DNA of 64,000 nucleotides from the NCBI RefSeq assembly GCF_014656455.1, contig NZ_BNCL01000003.1:62001-126000 (forward strand). Direction: 5' to 3'. The DNA comes from Paracoccus aerius. Lineage in GTDB: Bacteria; Pseudomonadota; Alphaproteobacteria; Rhodobacterales; Rhodobacteraceae. The position numbers were made by a program, and so were the translations under genes. Every line of letters starts with the position of its first letter. Position 1 is the stretch's first letter. Below the pieces are notes generated by a model. It made no database searches, had not been told where the DNA came from, and saw nothing but the letters and a program-made list of their open reading frames with translations. Positions 10,741 through 19,411 of the stretch are shown here, piece after piece.

Positions 10741-11967
10741 TTGGCCAAGAAGAACGTCCTCATCATCGGCGCGGGTGGCGTCGCGCAAGTCGTGGCGCAC
10801 AAGGTTGCGCAATGGGCCGCGGAATTTGGCGAGTTGCACATCGCCAACCGCACGCAGTCCAAGGCTGACGCGATCATCCAGACCCTGCGCGACAAGGGCC
10901 ACCAGATGCCCTTCGCCAGCCACGCGCTGGACGCGATGGATGCGGGCGCGGTCGAGGGGCTGATCCGCCAGGTGGATGCGGGCATCGTCATCAATGTGGG
11001 GACGGCCTTCATCAACATGACCGTTCTGGAAGGCTGCATCCGCGCGGGCGCAGCCTATATCGACACGGCCATCCACGAGGATCCGGCCAAAGTCTGCGAA
11101 ACGCCGCCCTGGTATGGCAACTATGAATGGAAGCGTCGCGATGATGTGGCGGCGGCCGGAATCACCGCGATCCTGGGCGCGGGCTTCGATCCGGGCGTGG
11201 TCAACGCCTATGCCCGACTGGCCGAGGACGAATATTTCGACAAGATCGACAGCATCGACATCGTGGACATCAACGCCGGTTCCCACGGCCGCTGGTTCGC
11301 CACGAACTTCGACCCCGAGATCAACTTCCGCGAATTCACCGGCACGGTCTATTCCTGGCAGGGCGGCGAATGGCGCACGAACAAGATGTTCGAGGTCGGG
11401 CGCGAATGGGATCTGCCCGTCGTGGGCAAGCAGAAGGCATACCTGTCCGGCCATGACGAGGTCCACAGCCTGTCAGCCCGCTACAAGGACGCCGATGTGC
11501 GCTTCTGGATGGGCTTTGGCGACCACTACATCAACGTCTTCACCGTGCTGCAGAACCTGGGCCTTCTGTCCGAACAGCCGGTGAAAACCGCCGAGGGGCA
11601 AGAGGTCGTGCCCTTGAAGGTCGTCAAGGCCGTGCTGCCAGATCCGGCCAGCCTTGCCCCCGATTACCAGGGCAAGACCTGCATCGGCGATCTGGTCAAG
11701 GGCAGCCTGAACGGCAAGCCGGGCGAGGTCTTCATCTACAACGTCGCCGACCACAAGGAAGCCTTCAACGAAGTCGGCAGCCAGGGCATCAGCTATACCG
11801 CAGGCGTGCCTCCGGTCGCGGCGGCGGTGCTGGTCGCGCGCGGCACCTGGGATGTGAAGCGAATGGCCAATGTCGAGGATCTGCCCGCCCGGCCCTTCCT
11901 GGAACTTCTTGGGGACATGGGCCTGCCTACTCGCGTGATCGACGCGACGGGTGACCACCCCCTGTAA
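10741..11967 (+). CDS. Carboxynorspermidine/carboxyspermidine synthase (saccharopine dehydrogenase family)
   Basis: A 408-residue NAD(P)H enzyme that reductively couples aspartate beta-semialdehyde to putrescine (giving carboxyspermidine) or diaminopropane. The N-terminal Rossmann motif is VLIIGAGGVAQVVAHK, and VINVGTAFINM, GAGFDPGVVNAYA and GISYTAGVPP are typical of the saccharopine dehydrogenase-like family. The start is a TTG at 10741, giving MAKKNVLIIGAGG with the nucleotide-binding strand directly at the N-terminus; GAAAGGATCC lies upstream. Together with the preceding decarboxylase it makes spermidine without S-adenosylmethionine. Confidence 0.92.
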   Translation: MAKKNVLIIGAGGVAQVVAHKVAQWAAEFGELHIANRTQSKADAIIQTLRDKGHQMPFASHALDAMDAGAVEGLIRQVDAGIVINVGTAFINMTVLEGCIRAGAAYIDTAIHEDPAKVCETPPWYGNYEWKRRDDVAAAGITAILGAGFDPGVVNAYARLAEDEYFDKIDSIDIVDINAGSHGRWFATNFDPEINFREFTGTVYSWQGGEWRTNKMFEVGREWDLPVVGKQKAYLSGHDEVHSLSARYKDADVRFWMGFGDHYINVFTVLQNLGLLSEQPVKTAEGQEVVPLKVVKAVLPDPASLAPDYQGKTCIGDLVKGSLNGKPGEVFIYNVADHKEAFNEVGSQGISYTAGVPPVAAAVLVARGTWDVKRMANVEDLPARPFLELLGDMGLPTRVIDATGDHPL

Positions 11968-12057
11968 TCGGGCCCTTTACGGGTTGACGCTGGCGGCGGT
12001 CCGGAACATCGGGCCGCCGTTCGCGTTCGGTGCTGGCGTTGATGCAGGGGGGACGCC

Positions 12058-13299
12058 GTGGCCGAAAAATACAGCTTTCCGCGCTTTCGAACCGAAAGCA
12101 GCGGCAGAAGCGAACGTGCAGCCAACTGGGCCGTCATCGGCATCTTCCTGATCCTTGGCTTTGCAGCCATTGCCGCCGGGCGCGATTTCCTGATGCCGGT
12201 CACGCTGGCGGCCTTGCTGTTCTTCGTCTTCACGCCCCTGCGCCGCCTTGCACGCCGGCGCGGCATCCCGGACGCGCTGACCGCGACGGGAATCACGCTG
12301 GGGCTTGTCGTGACGGTGGTTCTGATTGGCCTGGCCGCCAGTGGCCCGATCAGCCGGGCGGCCGAGAACCTGCCCACCATCAAGATCCGCCTGGAACAGA
12401 AGTTCAGCGACATCCGCGAATCCTTCGAAGAGCTTCAGCAGGCCGCGCAAGAGATCGAGCAGGTCCAGGCCAGCGACGACCCCGAACAGCAGGAACCCAT
12501 CAAGGTCGAGCAGGTCAGCGAAAGTCCCCTCACCTCGTTGATGAAGTTCACGCCTGCCATCGCCGGGCAGGTGGTCTTCACGCTGTTCCTGCTGTTCTTC
12601 ATGCTGGCGTCGGGCGACCTTCTGTATCTCAAGATCGTGCAAAGCTTCGACACCATGGCCGAAAAGCGAAGCGCCTATCTGGCCCTGCGCCAGATCGAGG
12701 ATTCGCTGGGCAACTACCTTGGCGCGATCACCATCATCAATGCGGGGCTGGGGCTGGCGGTCGGGCTTGCCATGTTCGCCTGGGGAATGCCCGGCGCGGT
12801 GCTGTTCGGCCTGGGCGCCTTTATCCTGAACTTCATCCCCTATCTGGGCGCGATTGTGGGGGTCATCTCCTCGGCCCTGGTCGCGCTTGTCGTGATGCCG
12901 GGGCTGTTCTGGCCGCTGATGGTGGCGGGCAGCTATCTTCTGCTGACCTCGCTGGAAGGGCAGATCATCACGCCCTATTTCGTGTCGCGCCGGCTGCAGA
13001 TGAACGCGGTGGTGGTGTTTCTGGCCGTGGCGCTTTGGGCATGGCTGTGGTCGGTGATCGGCATGATCATCGCCGTGCCGGTGCTGGTGGTGATGCGCGT
13101 CTTGGCCGACTATGTCCCCGGTTGGGAAAAGTTCGGCAATTTCCTGGCGGGCGAGGATCCCCCCACGCTCGAGGACGAGGACGAGGAAGAAGCCCGCGAG
13201 ATTGTCGAGGCGGGCAGCGTGGCCGAGGACGAGGCCGCAGCCCGCGAAGTGACGGCCGAGATCGTCGAGGACGAGGTTGCGGGAAGCGGCAAGACATGA
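12058..13299 (+). CDS. AI-2E family transporter (PerM/TqsA-like)
   Basis: A 413-residue membrane protein of the AI-2 exporter-like family. It shows the usual pattern: two N-terminal helices (VIGIFLILGFAAIAAG and TLAALLFFVFTPL), a third hydrophobic segment, a soluble region around residues 100-160, then clustered helices with LFGLGAFILNFIPYLG and LEGQIITPYFVSRRL. The substrate is uncertain; the family includes exporters unrelated to AI-2. The start is a GTG at 12058 after GGGGGGACGCC. An odd feature is an extra C-terminal tail of about 50 residues that is very rich in Glu and Asp (DEDEEEAREI onward). A strong hairpin follows the stop. Confidence 0.88.
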   Translation: MAEKYSFPRFRTESSGRSERAANWAVIGIFLILGFAAIAAGRDFLMPVTLAALLFFVFTPLRRLARRRGIPDALTATGITLGLVVTVVLIGLAASGPISRAAENLPTIKIRLEQKFSDIRESFEELQQAAQEIEQVQASDDPEQQEPIKVEQVSESPLTSLMKFTPAIAGQVVFTLFLLFFMLASGDLLYLKIVQSFDTMAEKRSAYLALRQIEDSLGNYLGAITIINAGLGLAVGLAMFAWGMPGAVLFGLGAFILNFIPYLGAIVGVISSALVALVVMPGLFWPLMVAGSYLLLTSLEGQIITPYFVSRRLQMNAVVVFLAVALWAWLWSVIGMIIAVPVLVVMRVLADYVPGWEKFGNFLAGEDPPTLEDEDEEEAREIVEAGSVAEDEAAAREVTAEIVEDEVAGSGKT

Positions 13300-13300
13300 A

Positions 13301-13325
13301 AAGGGCCGCCACGCGGGCGGCCCTT
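13301..13325. terminator. Bidirectional hairpin terminator
   Basis: A perfect 10-bp inverted repeat (AAGGGCCGCC with GGCGGCCCTT, loop ACGCG) placed 1 bp after the AI-2E transporter stop. It lies between that gene and the convergent secreted-protein gene ending at 13347. There is no long T tract, but the position and stem strength support termination from both sides. Confidence 0.8.
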
Positions 13326-13346
13326 CCGATTGGTCAGACGGGTCCG

Positions 13347-13736
13347 TCAGCCGGGCAGTTGCGCGGCGACCTGATTGACGGCCGCCTCGATCTGCTTGCA
13401 CTGCGCGTCGACGGTCGTGTTCTGGTTGGCGGCGGCATTGGCCAGCGTCACCTCGGTCTCGCCAATGGACACGGTGCCGGCGGCACCCTTCGCCTCGGCC
13501 TGGTCGCCTGCGGCGGTGTCGCCCGCGGGCAGCATTCCCACCATCTTTTCCTGGGCGGCAACGGCTTCGGTCCCGGTATGGCCCTGGTCCGCGCAATATT
13601 TCAGGATGCCCAGCTGGTTGCGCGCGGCCTCGTAGGCCAGCGACGGGTCGATCGGTTCGGCCGCCGGGGCCGTCTGCGCGAAAGCCGCCGGGGCGGCCAG
13701 AACCAGCCCGAGGGCGAAAGCGGTATTGCGGAACAT
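13347..13736 (-). CDS. Small secreted protein of unknown function
   Basis: A 129-residue protein with a clear Sec signal peptide: MFRNTAFALGLVLAAPAAFAQ, probable cleavage after AFA. The mature part is about 108 residues, alanine-rich and mostly helical. It contains two cysteines (LKYCADQG and AQCKQIEA) that could form a disulphide in the periplasm. Similar Rhodobacterales proteins are, as far as I recall, labelled pore-forming ESAT-6 family; I cannot verify that label or a function. Upstream (13737-14000) is the promoter region shared with the divergent malate synthase gene. Confidence 0.75.
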   Translation of the reverse strand: MFRNTAFALGLVLAAPAAFAQTAPAAEPIDPSLAYEAARNQLGILKYCADQGHTGTEAVAAQEKMVGMLPAGDTAAGDQAEAKGAAGTVSIGETEVTLANAAANQNTTVDAQCKQIEAAVNQVAAQLPG

Positions 13737-13891
13737 CTGAACTCCTTCATGTCCGTCCTAGGATGCGCCGCCGGACGGCGCGCAGGACAACGGGCTTGGC
13801 GGGCGGGGGTTGCAGAGGCGTCTGCAAACCGCAGGATCCTGCTAGAAACTGCCAAGCCGGACGGTTGGAATCCGCCTATCCGGCTTTTTCC

Positions 13892-13932
13892 GGAATGCAG
13901 AAAAACTTTTCACCATATCTTGGAAAATGCAG
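13892..13932 (+). promoter_or_regulatory. Direct repeat in the AT-rich region upstream of glcB
   Basis: The gap 13737-14000 is locally AT-rich. It holds GGAATGCAG (13892-13900) and GGAAAATGCAG (13922-13932); the TGCAG parts are 32 bp apart, about three helical turns. A TTGACG follows at about 13937. This is a candidate regulator site for malate synthase; the factor is unknown. Confidence 0.3.
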
Positions 13933-14000
13933 GGGCTTGACGTAAACCGATTCAAAGTGCGCGATGGTATACCGTCGCCCCAGTCGAAAGGAGCAGCCGC

Positions 14001-16160
14001 ATGAGCCAGACCCGCTATGTCCCCAAACACGGCCTAGAGGTGGCCGAGGAACTTGCAGCCTTTGTCGAAGGCCAGGTGCTGCCGGGAACGGGCATCGATG
14101 CCGACCGCTTCTGGTCGGGCTATGGGGAACTGCTGCGCGACTTCGGGGCCGAAAACCGCGCGCTGCTGGATCGACGGGCCGAATTGCAGGGCCGGATCGA
14201 CGCCTGGCACAAGGCCCGGGGAAACCAGCCTTGGGATATCACCGCCTATCGCGCCTTCCTGACCGAGATCGGCTACCTGGTCCCCGAACCCACGCCCTTT
14301 GCCGTCGACAACGGCCAGATCGACCCGGAAATTGCCCAGGTCGCCGGGCCGCAGCTTGTGGTGCCGGTCAGCAATGCCCGCTTCGCGCTGAACGCCGCCA
14401 ATGCCCGCTGGGGATCGCTGTATGACGCGCTGTACGGGTCCGACGTGCTGGGGCCGCCGCCGCCCGCGGGCAGCATCGACCCCGCGCGCCGCGAGGCCGT
14501 GGTGGCTCGCGCCGCGCAGTTCCTGGACGAGACCTTTCCCCTGACCAGCGGCAGCCATGCCGAGGTGTCGGCCTATGATGCCGATGCCGAGGGGCTGAAG
14601 GCTACCGTCGCAGGCTCGGTCGTGACGCTGCGCGATCCCGCGGCCTATGTCGGGCGCCGGACCGAGGGCGGCGATACCGGGCTGGTGCTGCGTCACAACG
14701 GGCTTCATGTCGAACTGGTCGTCAATCCCGGCCACCCGATCGGCGCGGCGTCGGCGTCCGGCCTGCGCGACGTGGTCGTGGAAGCCGCCCTCAGCGCGAT
14801 CCAGGATTGCGAGGACAGCGTCGCCGCCGTCGATGCCGAGGACAAGGTCGCCGTTTACGCCAACTGGCTGGGGCTGATGAAGGGCGATCTGGCCGACAGC
14901 TTCGAAAAGGGCGGCAAGACCATGACCCGCCGCCTGGCCGGCGACCGGCAGGTGACCCGCCCCGACGGCCGCACCCTTGTCCTTCAGGGCCGGGCGCTGC
15001 TGCTGGTGCGCAACGTGGGCCTGCTGATGACCACCGATGCCGTGCGCCTGGACGGACAGGACACGCCCGAGGGGCTGATGGATGCGATGGTCACGACTGC
15101 CTGCGCGATCCACGACATCAGAAAGACCGAAGGCCCGCGGAACAGCCGCGCCGGCGCGATCTATGTGGTGAAGCCCAAGATGCATGGCCCGGACGAGGCC
15201 GCATTCGCCGATCGCAGTTTTACCAAGGTGGAACAGATCCTGGGCCTGCCCGCCAACACCGTGAAGCTGGGCCTCATGGACGAGGAACGCCGCACAAGCG
15301 CGAACCTTGCCGCATCCATCCACGCGATCCGCAACCGGGTGTTCTTCATCAACACCGGCTTCCTGGACCGCACGGGGGACGAGATCCACACCTCGATGCA
15401 GGCCGGCGCCTTTGCGGGGCGGGATGCGACGCGCCGGTCCGGCTGGCTGAAGGCCTATGAGGACCGCAACGTGCTGATCGGCCTGAACTGCGGGCTGCGC
15501 GGCCGCGCGCAGATCGGCAAGGGCATGTGGGCCAAGCCCGACGCCCTGGCCGAGATGCTGGGCGCCAAGATCGCCCATCCGCAATCGGGCGCCAACACCG
15601 CCTGGGTCCCCAGCCCCACGGCGGCCACGCTGCACGCGCTGCATTACCACATGGTCGATGTGGCAGCCCGGCAGGACGAATTGCAGGGCCAGCCCGTGCC
15701 CGACCTGGATGCGCTGCTGACCCCCGCCCTGATGGGGGACACGCCCCTGCCGCAGGACCAGATCCTGCGCGAGTTGGACAACAGCGCCCAGGGGATCCTG
15801 GGATACGTGGTCCGCTGGGTGGACCAGGGCGTCGGCTGTTCCAAGGTGCCCGACATCGACGACGTGCCGATGATGGAAGACCGCGCCACCTGCCGCATCA
15901 GCGCGCAGCTTCTGGCAAACTGGCTGGAACAGCGCCTGATCACCCGCGACCAGGTCGAGGATGCGCTGCGCCGCATGGCGTTGAAGGTGGACGAACAGAA
16001 CGCAGGCGATCCGAACTATGTCCCCATGGCCCCCGGCTTCGACGGTCCCGCCTTCGAGGCCGCGCGCGACCTGGTGCTGACGGGCACGACCCAGCCCTCC
16101 GGTTACACGGAACCCGAGCTGCACGCACGGCGCAGGCAAGCCAAGGCGCTGCGGGGCTGA
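14001..16160 (+). CDS. glcB: Malate synthase G
   Basis: A 719-residue cytoplasmic enzyme that condenses glyoxylate with acetyl-CoA to malate, serving acetate and glycolate use. Length and order fit the G isoform. Segments include QDCEDSVAAVDAEDKV, RGRALLLVRNVG, YVVKPKMHGPDE, and GLMDEERRTS with the Mg-binding acidic residues. NCGLRGRAQIGKGMWA and the C-terminal GVGCSKVPDI segment follow. The ATG at 14001 has AAAGGAGCAG at the right distance. No isocitrate lyase lies beside it, so glyoxylate must come from elsewhere. A hairpin follows the stop. Confidence 0.96.
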   Translation: MSQTRYVPKHGLEVAEELAAFVEGQVLPGTGIDADRFWSGYGELLRDFGAENRALLDRRAELQGRIDAWHKARGNQPWDITAYRAFLTEIGYLVPEPTPFAVDNGQIDPEIAQVAGPQLVVPVSNARFALNAANARWGSLYDALYGSDVLGPPPPAGSIDPARREAVVARAAQFLDETFPLTSGSHAEVSAYDADAEGLKATVAGSVVTLRDPAAYVGRRTEGGDTGLVLRHNGLHVELVVNPGHPIGAASASGLRDVVVEAALSAIQDCEDSVAAVDAEDKVAVYANWLGLMKGDLADSFEKGGKTMTRRLAGDRQVTRPDGRTLVLQGRALLLVRNVGLLMTTDAVRLDGQDTPEGLMDAMVTTACAIHDIRKTEGPRNSRAGAIYVVKPKMHGPDEAAFADRSFTKVEQILGLPANTVKLGLMDEERRTSANLAASIHAIRNRVFFINTGFLDRTGDEIHTSMQAGAFAGRDATRRSGWLKAYEDRNVLIGLNCGLRGRAQIGKGMWAKPDALAEMLGAKIAHPQSGANTAWVPSPTAATLHALHYHMVDVAARQDELQGQPVPDLDALLTPALMGDTPLPQDQILRELDNSAQGILGYVVRWVDQGVGCSKVPDIDDVPMMEDRATCRISAQLLANWLEQRLITRDQVEDALRRMALKVDEQNAGDPNYVPMAPGFDGPAFEAARDLVLTGTTQPSGYTEPELHARRRQAKALRG

Positions 16161-16173
16161 GAACCGGCAAAGG

Positions 16174-16199
16174 GCTTGCCGCCGCCGCGGGCGGCAAGC
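16174..16199 (+). terminator. Hairpin terminator after glcB
   Basis: A perfect 10-bp stem (GCTTGCCGCC with GGCGGCAAGC) and 6-nt loop, 14 bp past the malate synthase stop and before the next same-strand gene. There is no T tract. Confidence 0.7.
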
Positions 16200-16226
16200 T
16201 AACCTCCGCATGATTGCGGGGTGCGG

Positions 16227-16652
16227 ATGTCCGACAACAGAAATCAGATCGATGCCGCCTGCCATTGCGGCACGGTCCGGTTCAGGGTGCGGCTGACGGA
16301 CGGCTTCAACACCGTCCGCAGATGCACTTGTTCCTATTGCCGGATGCGCGGCGCGGTTGCCGTATCCGCCCAGCTTGGCGACATCGAGTTTGTCGGGGGG
16401 CGGGACAACCTGACGCTTTATACCTTCAACACGGGCTCGGCGAAGCATTACTTCTGCAAGACCTGCGGGATCTATACCCACCATCAGCGCCGGTCGAACC
16501 CCGAACAGTTCGGCGTGAACGTGGCCTGCCTCGACGGCGTCAGTCCCTTCGATTTCCCCGAGGTTCCCGTTCTGGACGGCGTATCCCATCCCAAAGACAC
16601 GGATGCCGGGCCAAGGCTTTCAGGGATCCTGCGCTTTGACCCGGCATCGTGA
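16227..16652 (+). CDS. GFA-family zinc protein (CENP-V/glutathione-dependent formaldehyde-activating enzyme-like)
   Basis: A 141-residue protein with the cysteine pattern of the GFA fold: CHCG near residue 13, CSYC about 25 residues later and CKTCG near residue 75, which bind structural and catalytic zinc. Some members accelerate formation of S-hydroxymethylglutathione from formaldehyde; most are uncharacterised, so the substrate is open. The ATG at 16227 (MSDNRNQ) was preferred to a GTG two codons upstream. It converges on an MFS transporter gene with a 7-bp gap. Confidence 0.85.
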   Translation: MSDNRNQIDAACHCGTVRFRVRLTDGFNTVRRCTCSYCRMRGAVAVSAQLGDIEFVGGRDNLTLYTFNTGSAKHYFCKTCGIYTHHQRRSNPEQFGVNVACLDGVSPFDFPEVPVLDGVSHPKDTDAGPRLSGILRFDPAS

Positions 16653-16659
16653 AGCGGCC

Positions 16660-17985
16660 TTACCCCTGCTTCTGGAACTCCATCTGCCGGGCCAGCCACA
16701 GCGCCACGGCCGTGGCGGCAGCACCCGACAGCAGGTAAAGCCCCGCCGCGAACAGGCCCAGCGTCGTTGACAGGAACAGCGCAGTCAGCGGCGCAAGCCC
16801 TGCCCCGAACAGCCAGCCAAGCGCCGAGGCAAAAGCGGAATCCGTGTAACGGTTACGGCTGTTGAACATCGACGCCACCGCGCCCGACGACAGGCCGAAG
16901 CTGATGCCCAGGATCATGAAGCCCCCGATCAGATAGGCCGACACGCCGGTCTTGCCCGCGCTCAGCAGCAGGGGCGCCATCAGGCTGAAGACGCCGATGC
17001 CAAGCGCGCCCCACAGCAGCACGCGCCGCCGCCCGAACCAGTCGGACAGATAGCCCGACAGCAGGACCGAACCCAGGCCGAAGGCCGCGGCAAGCGCCAG
17101 CATGTTCAGGAAGAAGGTCAGCGTCTCGTCCGTGTAAAGGTAAACCCAGGACAGCGGGAAGACCGTGACCATGTGGAACATCGCAAAGCTTGCCAGCGGC
17201 ACGAAGGATGCAAGCCAGATCGCGCGCCAGTCCGACCGGAAGGCGGTGCGGATGCGGGTCGGCTGCAACTCTCGCGTCTCGAACGCCTCCTGGAACTCGG
17301 GCGAGGCGATGATGCGAAGACGGGCGAACAGCGCCACGACGTTGACCGAGAAGGCCACGAAGAAGGGATAGCGCCAGCCCCAGTCCAGGAAATCCTCGGC
17401 CGAAAGGTTGGATACCAGATAGGAAAACAGCAGTGCCGCAACGATCAGCCCGATGGGCGCGCCAAGCTGCGGCACCATCGCATAGAAGCCGCGCTTCTTC
17501 CTGGGCGCGCTTAGCGCCAGAAGCGAGGAAAGCCCGTCCCAGCTTCCGCCGATGGCAAGGCCCTGGCCGATCCGCAGCACCGCCATGATGATGATCGCCC
17601 ATTCGCCCAGCACCGCATAGGACGGCACCAGCCCCATCGCCACGGTCGAGGTGCCCAGCAGGAACAGCGCCAGCGTCAGCTTGGTCACGCGGCCATGCTT
17701 GCGGTCGATGCGCATGAAGATCGCCGTGCCGACAGGCCGGGCGACAAAGGCCAGCAGAACCAGCCCGAAGGACAGAAGCGTGCCCGTCAGCGGGTCCACG
17801 AAGGGAAACAGCCGCGCGGGAAACACGATCACCGAGGCGATGGCGAAGACAAAGAAGTCGAAGAACTCGGACGTGCGCCCGATCACCACGCCGACCGCGA
17901 TGTCCGAGGGCGAGACATGGATATCGTCTGCATCCTTGCCGGGGCTTGGACCTTGCTGGGCAGATGTTTCGGCAGATGTCACCAT
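16660..17985 (-). CDS. MFS transporter, metabolite:H+ symporter (MHS) type
   Basis: A 441-residue, twelve-helix major facilitator. GRTSEFFDFFVFAIASVIVFP and the following FGLVLLAFVARPVG resemble the proline/betaine, citrate and shikimate transporters of the MHS family. The RIDRKHGRVTKL loop between helices 2 and 3 is the MFS signature. The substrate cannot be deduced. The ATG at 17985 (MVTSAETS) is the probable start; the frame stays open to 18072 but the extra residues are unlike the family. It is divergent from the quinol oxidase operon. Confidence 0.85.
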   Translation of the reverse strand: MVTSAETSAQQGPSPGKDADDIHVSPSDIAVGVVIGRTSEFFDFFVFAIASVIVFPARLFPFVDPLTGTLLSFGLVLLAFVARPVGTAIFMRIDRKHGRVTKLTLALFLLGTSTVAMGLVPSYAVLGEWAIIIMAVLRIGQGLAIGGSWDGLSSLLALSAPRKKRGFYAMVPQLGAPIGLIVAALLFSYLVSNLSAEDFLDWGWRYPFFVAFSVNVVALFARLRIIASPEFQEAFETRELQPTRIRTAFRSDWRAIWLASFVPLASFAMFHMVTVFPLSWVYLYTDETLTFFLNMLALAAAFGLGSVLLSGYLSDWFGRRRVLLWGALGIGVFSLMAPLLLSAGKTGVSAYLIGGFMILGISFGLSSGAVASMFNSRNRYTDSAFASALGWLFGAGLAPLTALFLSTTLGLFAAGLYLLSGAAATAVALWLARQMEFQKQG

Positions 17986-18116
17986 TGCGTGCACCACTCC
18001 GGATGGGGCCAGAAGGCATGAAGGGCAATAGGCGCGACGTCCCGAAGGATTCGCGCGGTCATTGGCAGACATGATACAAACGAAGCGGGATTAATACGCG
18101 ACAAATTGTCTTATGT

Positions 18117-18130
18117 TTGACATGGGTCAT
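18117..18130 (+). promoter_or_regulatory. Candidate FNR/Nnr-type box upstream of the quinol oxidase operon
   Basis: TTGAC-N4-GTCAT lies about 80 bp before the cyoA start. It is one base from a perfect inverted repeat and matches the TTGAN(C/T)-N4 style of CRP/FNR family sites. Paracoccus controls its terminal oxidases with FnrP and Nnr, so oxygen or NO control of this operon is plausible (inference). Confidence 0.4.
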
Positions 18131-18211
18131 GGCATCTATCTGAACGTCAATCTCAAGGCGTCGCCGTCTGAACAGCTGCGTAAGTCTCGCGGCCAACGGG
18201 GTCATCACCAC

Positions 18212-19402
18212 ATGAAACACCCTTTCAAACATCTTCTCTGGCTTGCGCCCATCATGCTGCTTGCGGGCTGCGAGGCGGTCGTGCTGCGGCCTTCGGGCGA
18301 CATCGCGGCGCGGCAGGCGAACCTGCTGGTGCAGTCCACGCTGCTGATGCTGATCATCATCATCCCGGTCATGGCGCTGACGGTGTGGTTTGCCTGGCGC
18401 TATCGCGCGACGAACAAGCAGGCCAGCTATGACCCCGACTGGGACCATTCGACCAAGCTGGAACTGGTGATCTGGGCCATCCCCCTGCTGATCATCGTCT
18501 GCCTGGGCGCGCTGACCTGGGTCGGCACGCATCTGCTGGATCCCTATCGCCCGCTGGACCGCATCAGCGCCGAGAAGCCCATCGAGGATGAACAGCCGCT
18601 GCAGGTCCAGGTCGTCGCGATGGATTGGAAATGGCTGTTCATCTATCCCGAACAGGGCATCGCCTCGGTCAACGAATTGGCCGTGCCGGTGGATCGCCCG
18701 GTCGAGTTCACGCTGACCTCGACCTCGGTCATGAACGCCTTCTACATCCCGGCGATGGCGGGGATGATCTATGCCATGCCGGGGATGCAGACCACGCTGA
18801 ACGGCGTCTTCAACCATCCCGGCGAATACCAGGGCCTGGCGTCGCATTATTCGGGCCACGGCTTTTCAGGCATGCGCTTCAAGGCCCATGCGCTTGACGG
18901 CGCCGGCTTTGACACATGGGTCGCCGAAGCGGCCGACAGCGGCGAGGCATTGGACCGCGCCCGCTATCTGGAACTTGAAAAGCCCAGCGAGAATGTGGCG
19001 CCCCAGGCCTTTGCCCAGGTCGATCCGCAACTGTTCAGCCGCGTGGTGAACATGTGCGTCGAGGAGGGCCGCATGTGCATGGCCGAGATGATGGCCTATG
19101 ACGCCCAGGGCGGGCTGGGCCTGCCGGGCATCGCCAACGTGGCGGCGCTCACCGATCCCGGCCGCGGCACGCCGCGCCCCATCTTGGGCCTGCCGCCCTT
19201 CCAGGTCACCGGCATCTGCACGGTCGAGGAATTGAACGAGATGCTGGCAAGTGCCGATCAGGCCGAACGTCCCGCGCGGCGCGACCTGACGCCCATGCGC
19301 GGGCAGGGGCTCGAGGCGCCGCAGGGCATCCTGGGCCGCAACCTGATCCCGAACCGACTGACACAGTCCACGCCGCCCTCCGGCGCCGACCAGAACCTGT
19401 AG
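18212..19402 (+). CDS. cyoA: Ubiquinol oxidase subunit II
   Basis: A 396-residue lipoprotein subunit of the heme-copper quinol oxidase. The signal ends in a LLAGC lipobox near residue 17. Two membrane helices follow (LLMLIIIIPVMALTVWFAW and LVIWAIPLLIIVCLGAL), then the periplasmic cupredoxin domain (PEQGIASVNE, SVMNAFYIP, YSGHGFSGM). The Cys and His ligands of the CuA centre are absent, which marks it as a quinol rather than cytochrome c oxidase. The C-terminal extension is longer than in E. coli CyoA. The ATG at 18212 gives the lipoprotein signal directly; upstream in-frame codons to 18113 are leader. Confidence 0.93.
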   Translation: MKHPFKHLLWLAPIMLLAGCEAVVLRPSGDIAARQANLLVQSTLLMLIIIIPVMALTVWFAWRYRATNKQASYDPDWDHSTKLELVIWAIPLLIIVCLGALTWVGTHLLDPYRPLDRISAEKPIEDEQPLQVQVVAMDWKWLFIYPEQGIASVNELAVPVDRPVEFTLTSTSVMNAFYIPAMAGMIYAMPGMQTTLNGVFNHPGEYQGLASHYSGHGFSGMRFKAHALDGAGFDTWVAEAADSGEALDRARYLELEKPSENVAPQAFAQVDPQLFSRVVNMCVEEGRMCMAEMMAYDAQGGLGLPGIANVAALTDPGRGTPRPILGLPPFQVTGICTVEELNEMLASADQAERPARRDLTPMRGQGLEAPQGILGRNLIPNRLTQSTPPSGADQNL

Positions 19403-19411
19403 AGGCCGAAG

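Noticed and set aside
13935..13975. A sigma-70 promoter (TTGACG ... TATACC) before glcB
   Set aside because: The two boxes are about 25 bp apart, too far for a standard promoter; a 17-bp spacing falls on CGCGAT, a poor -10.
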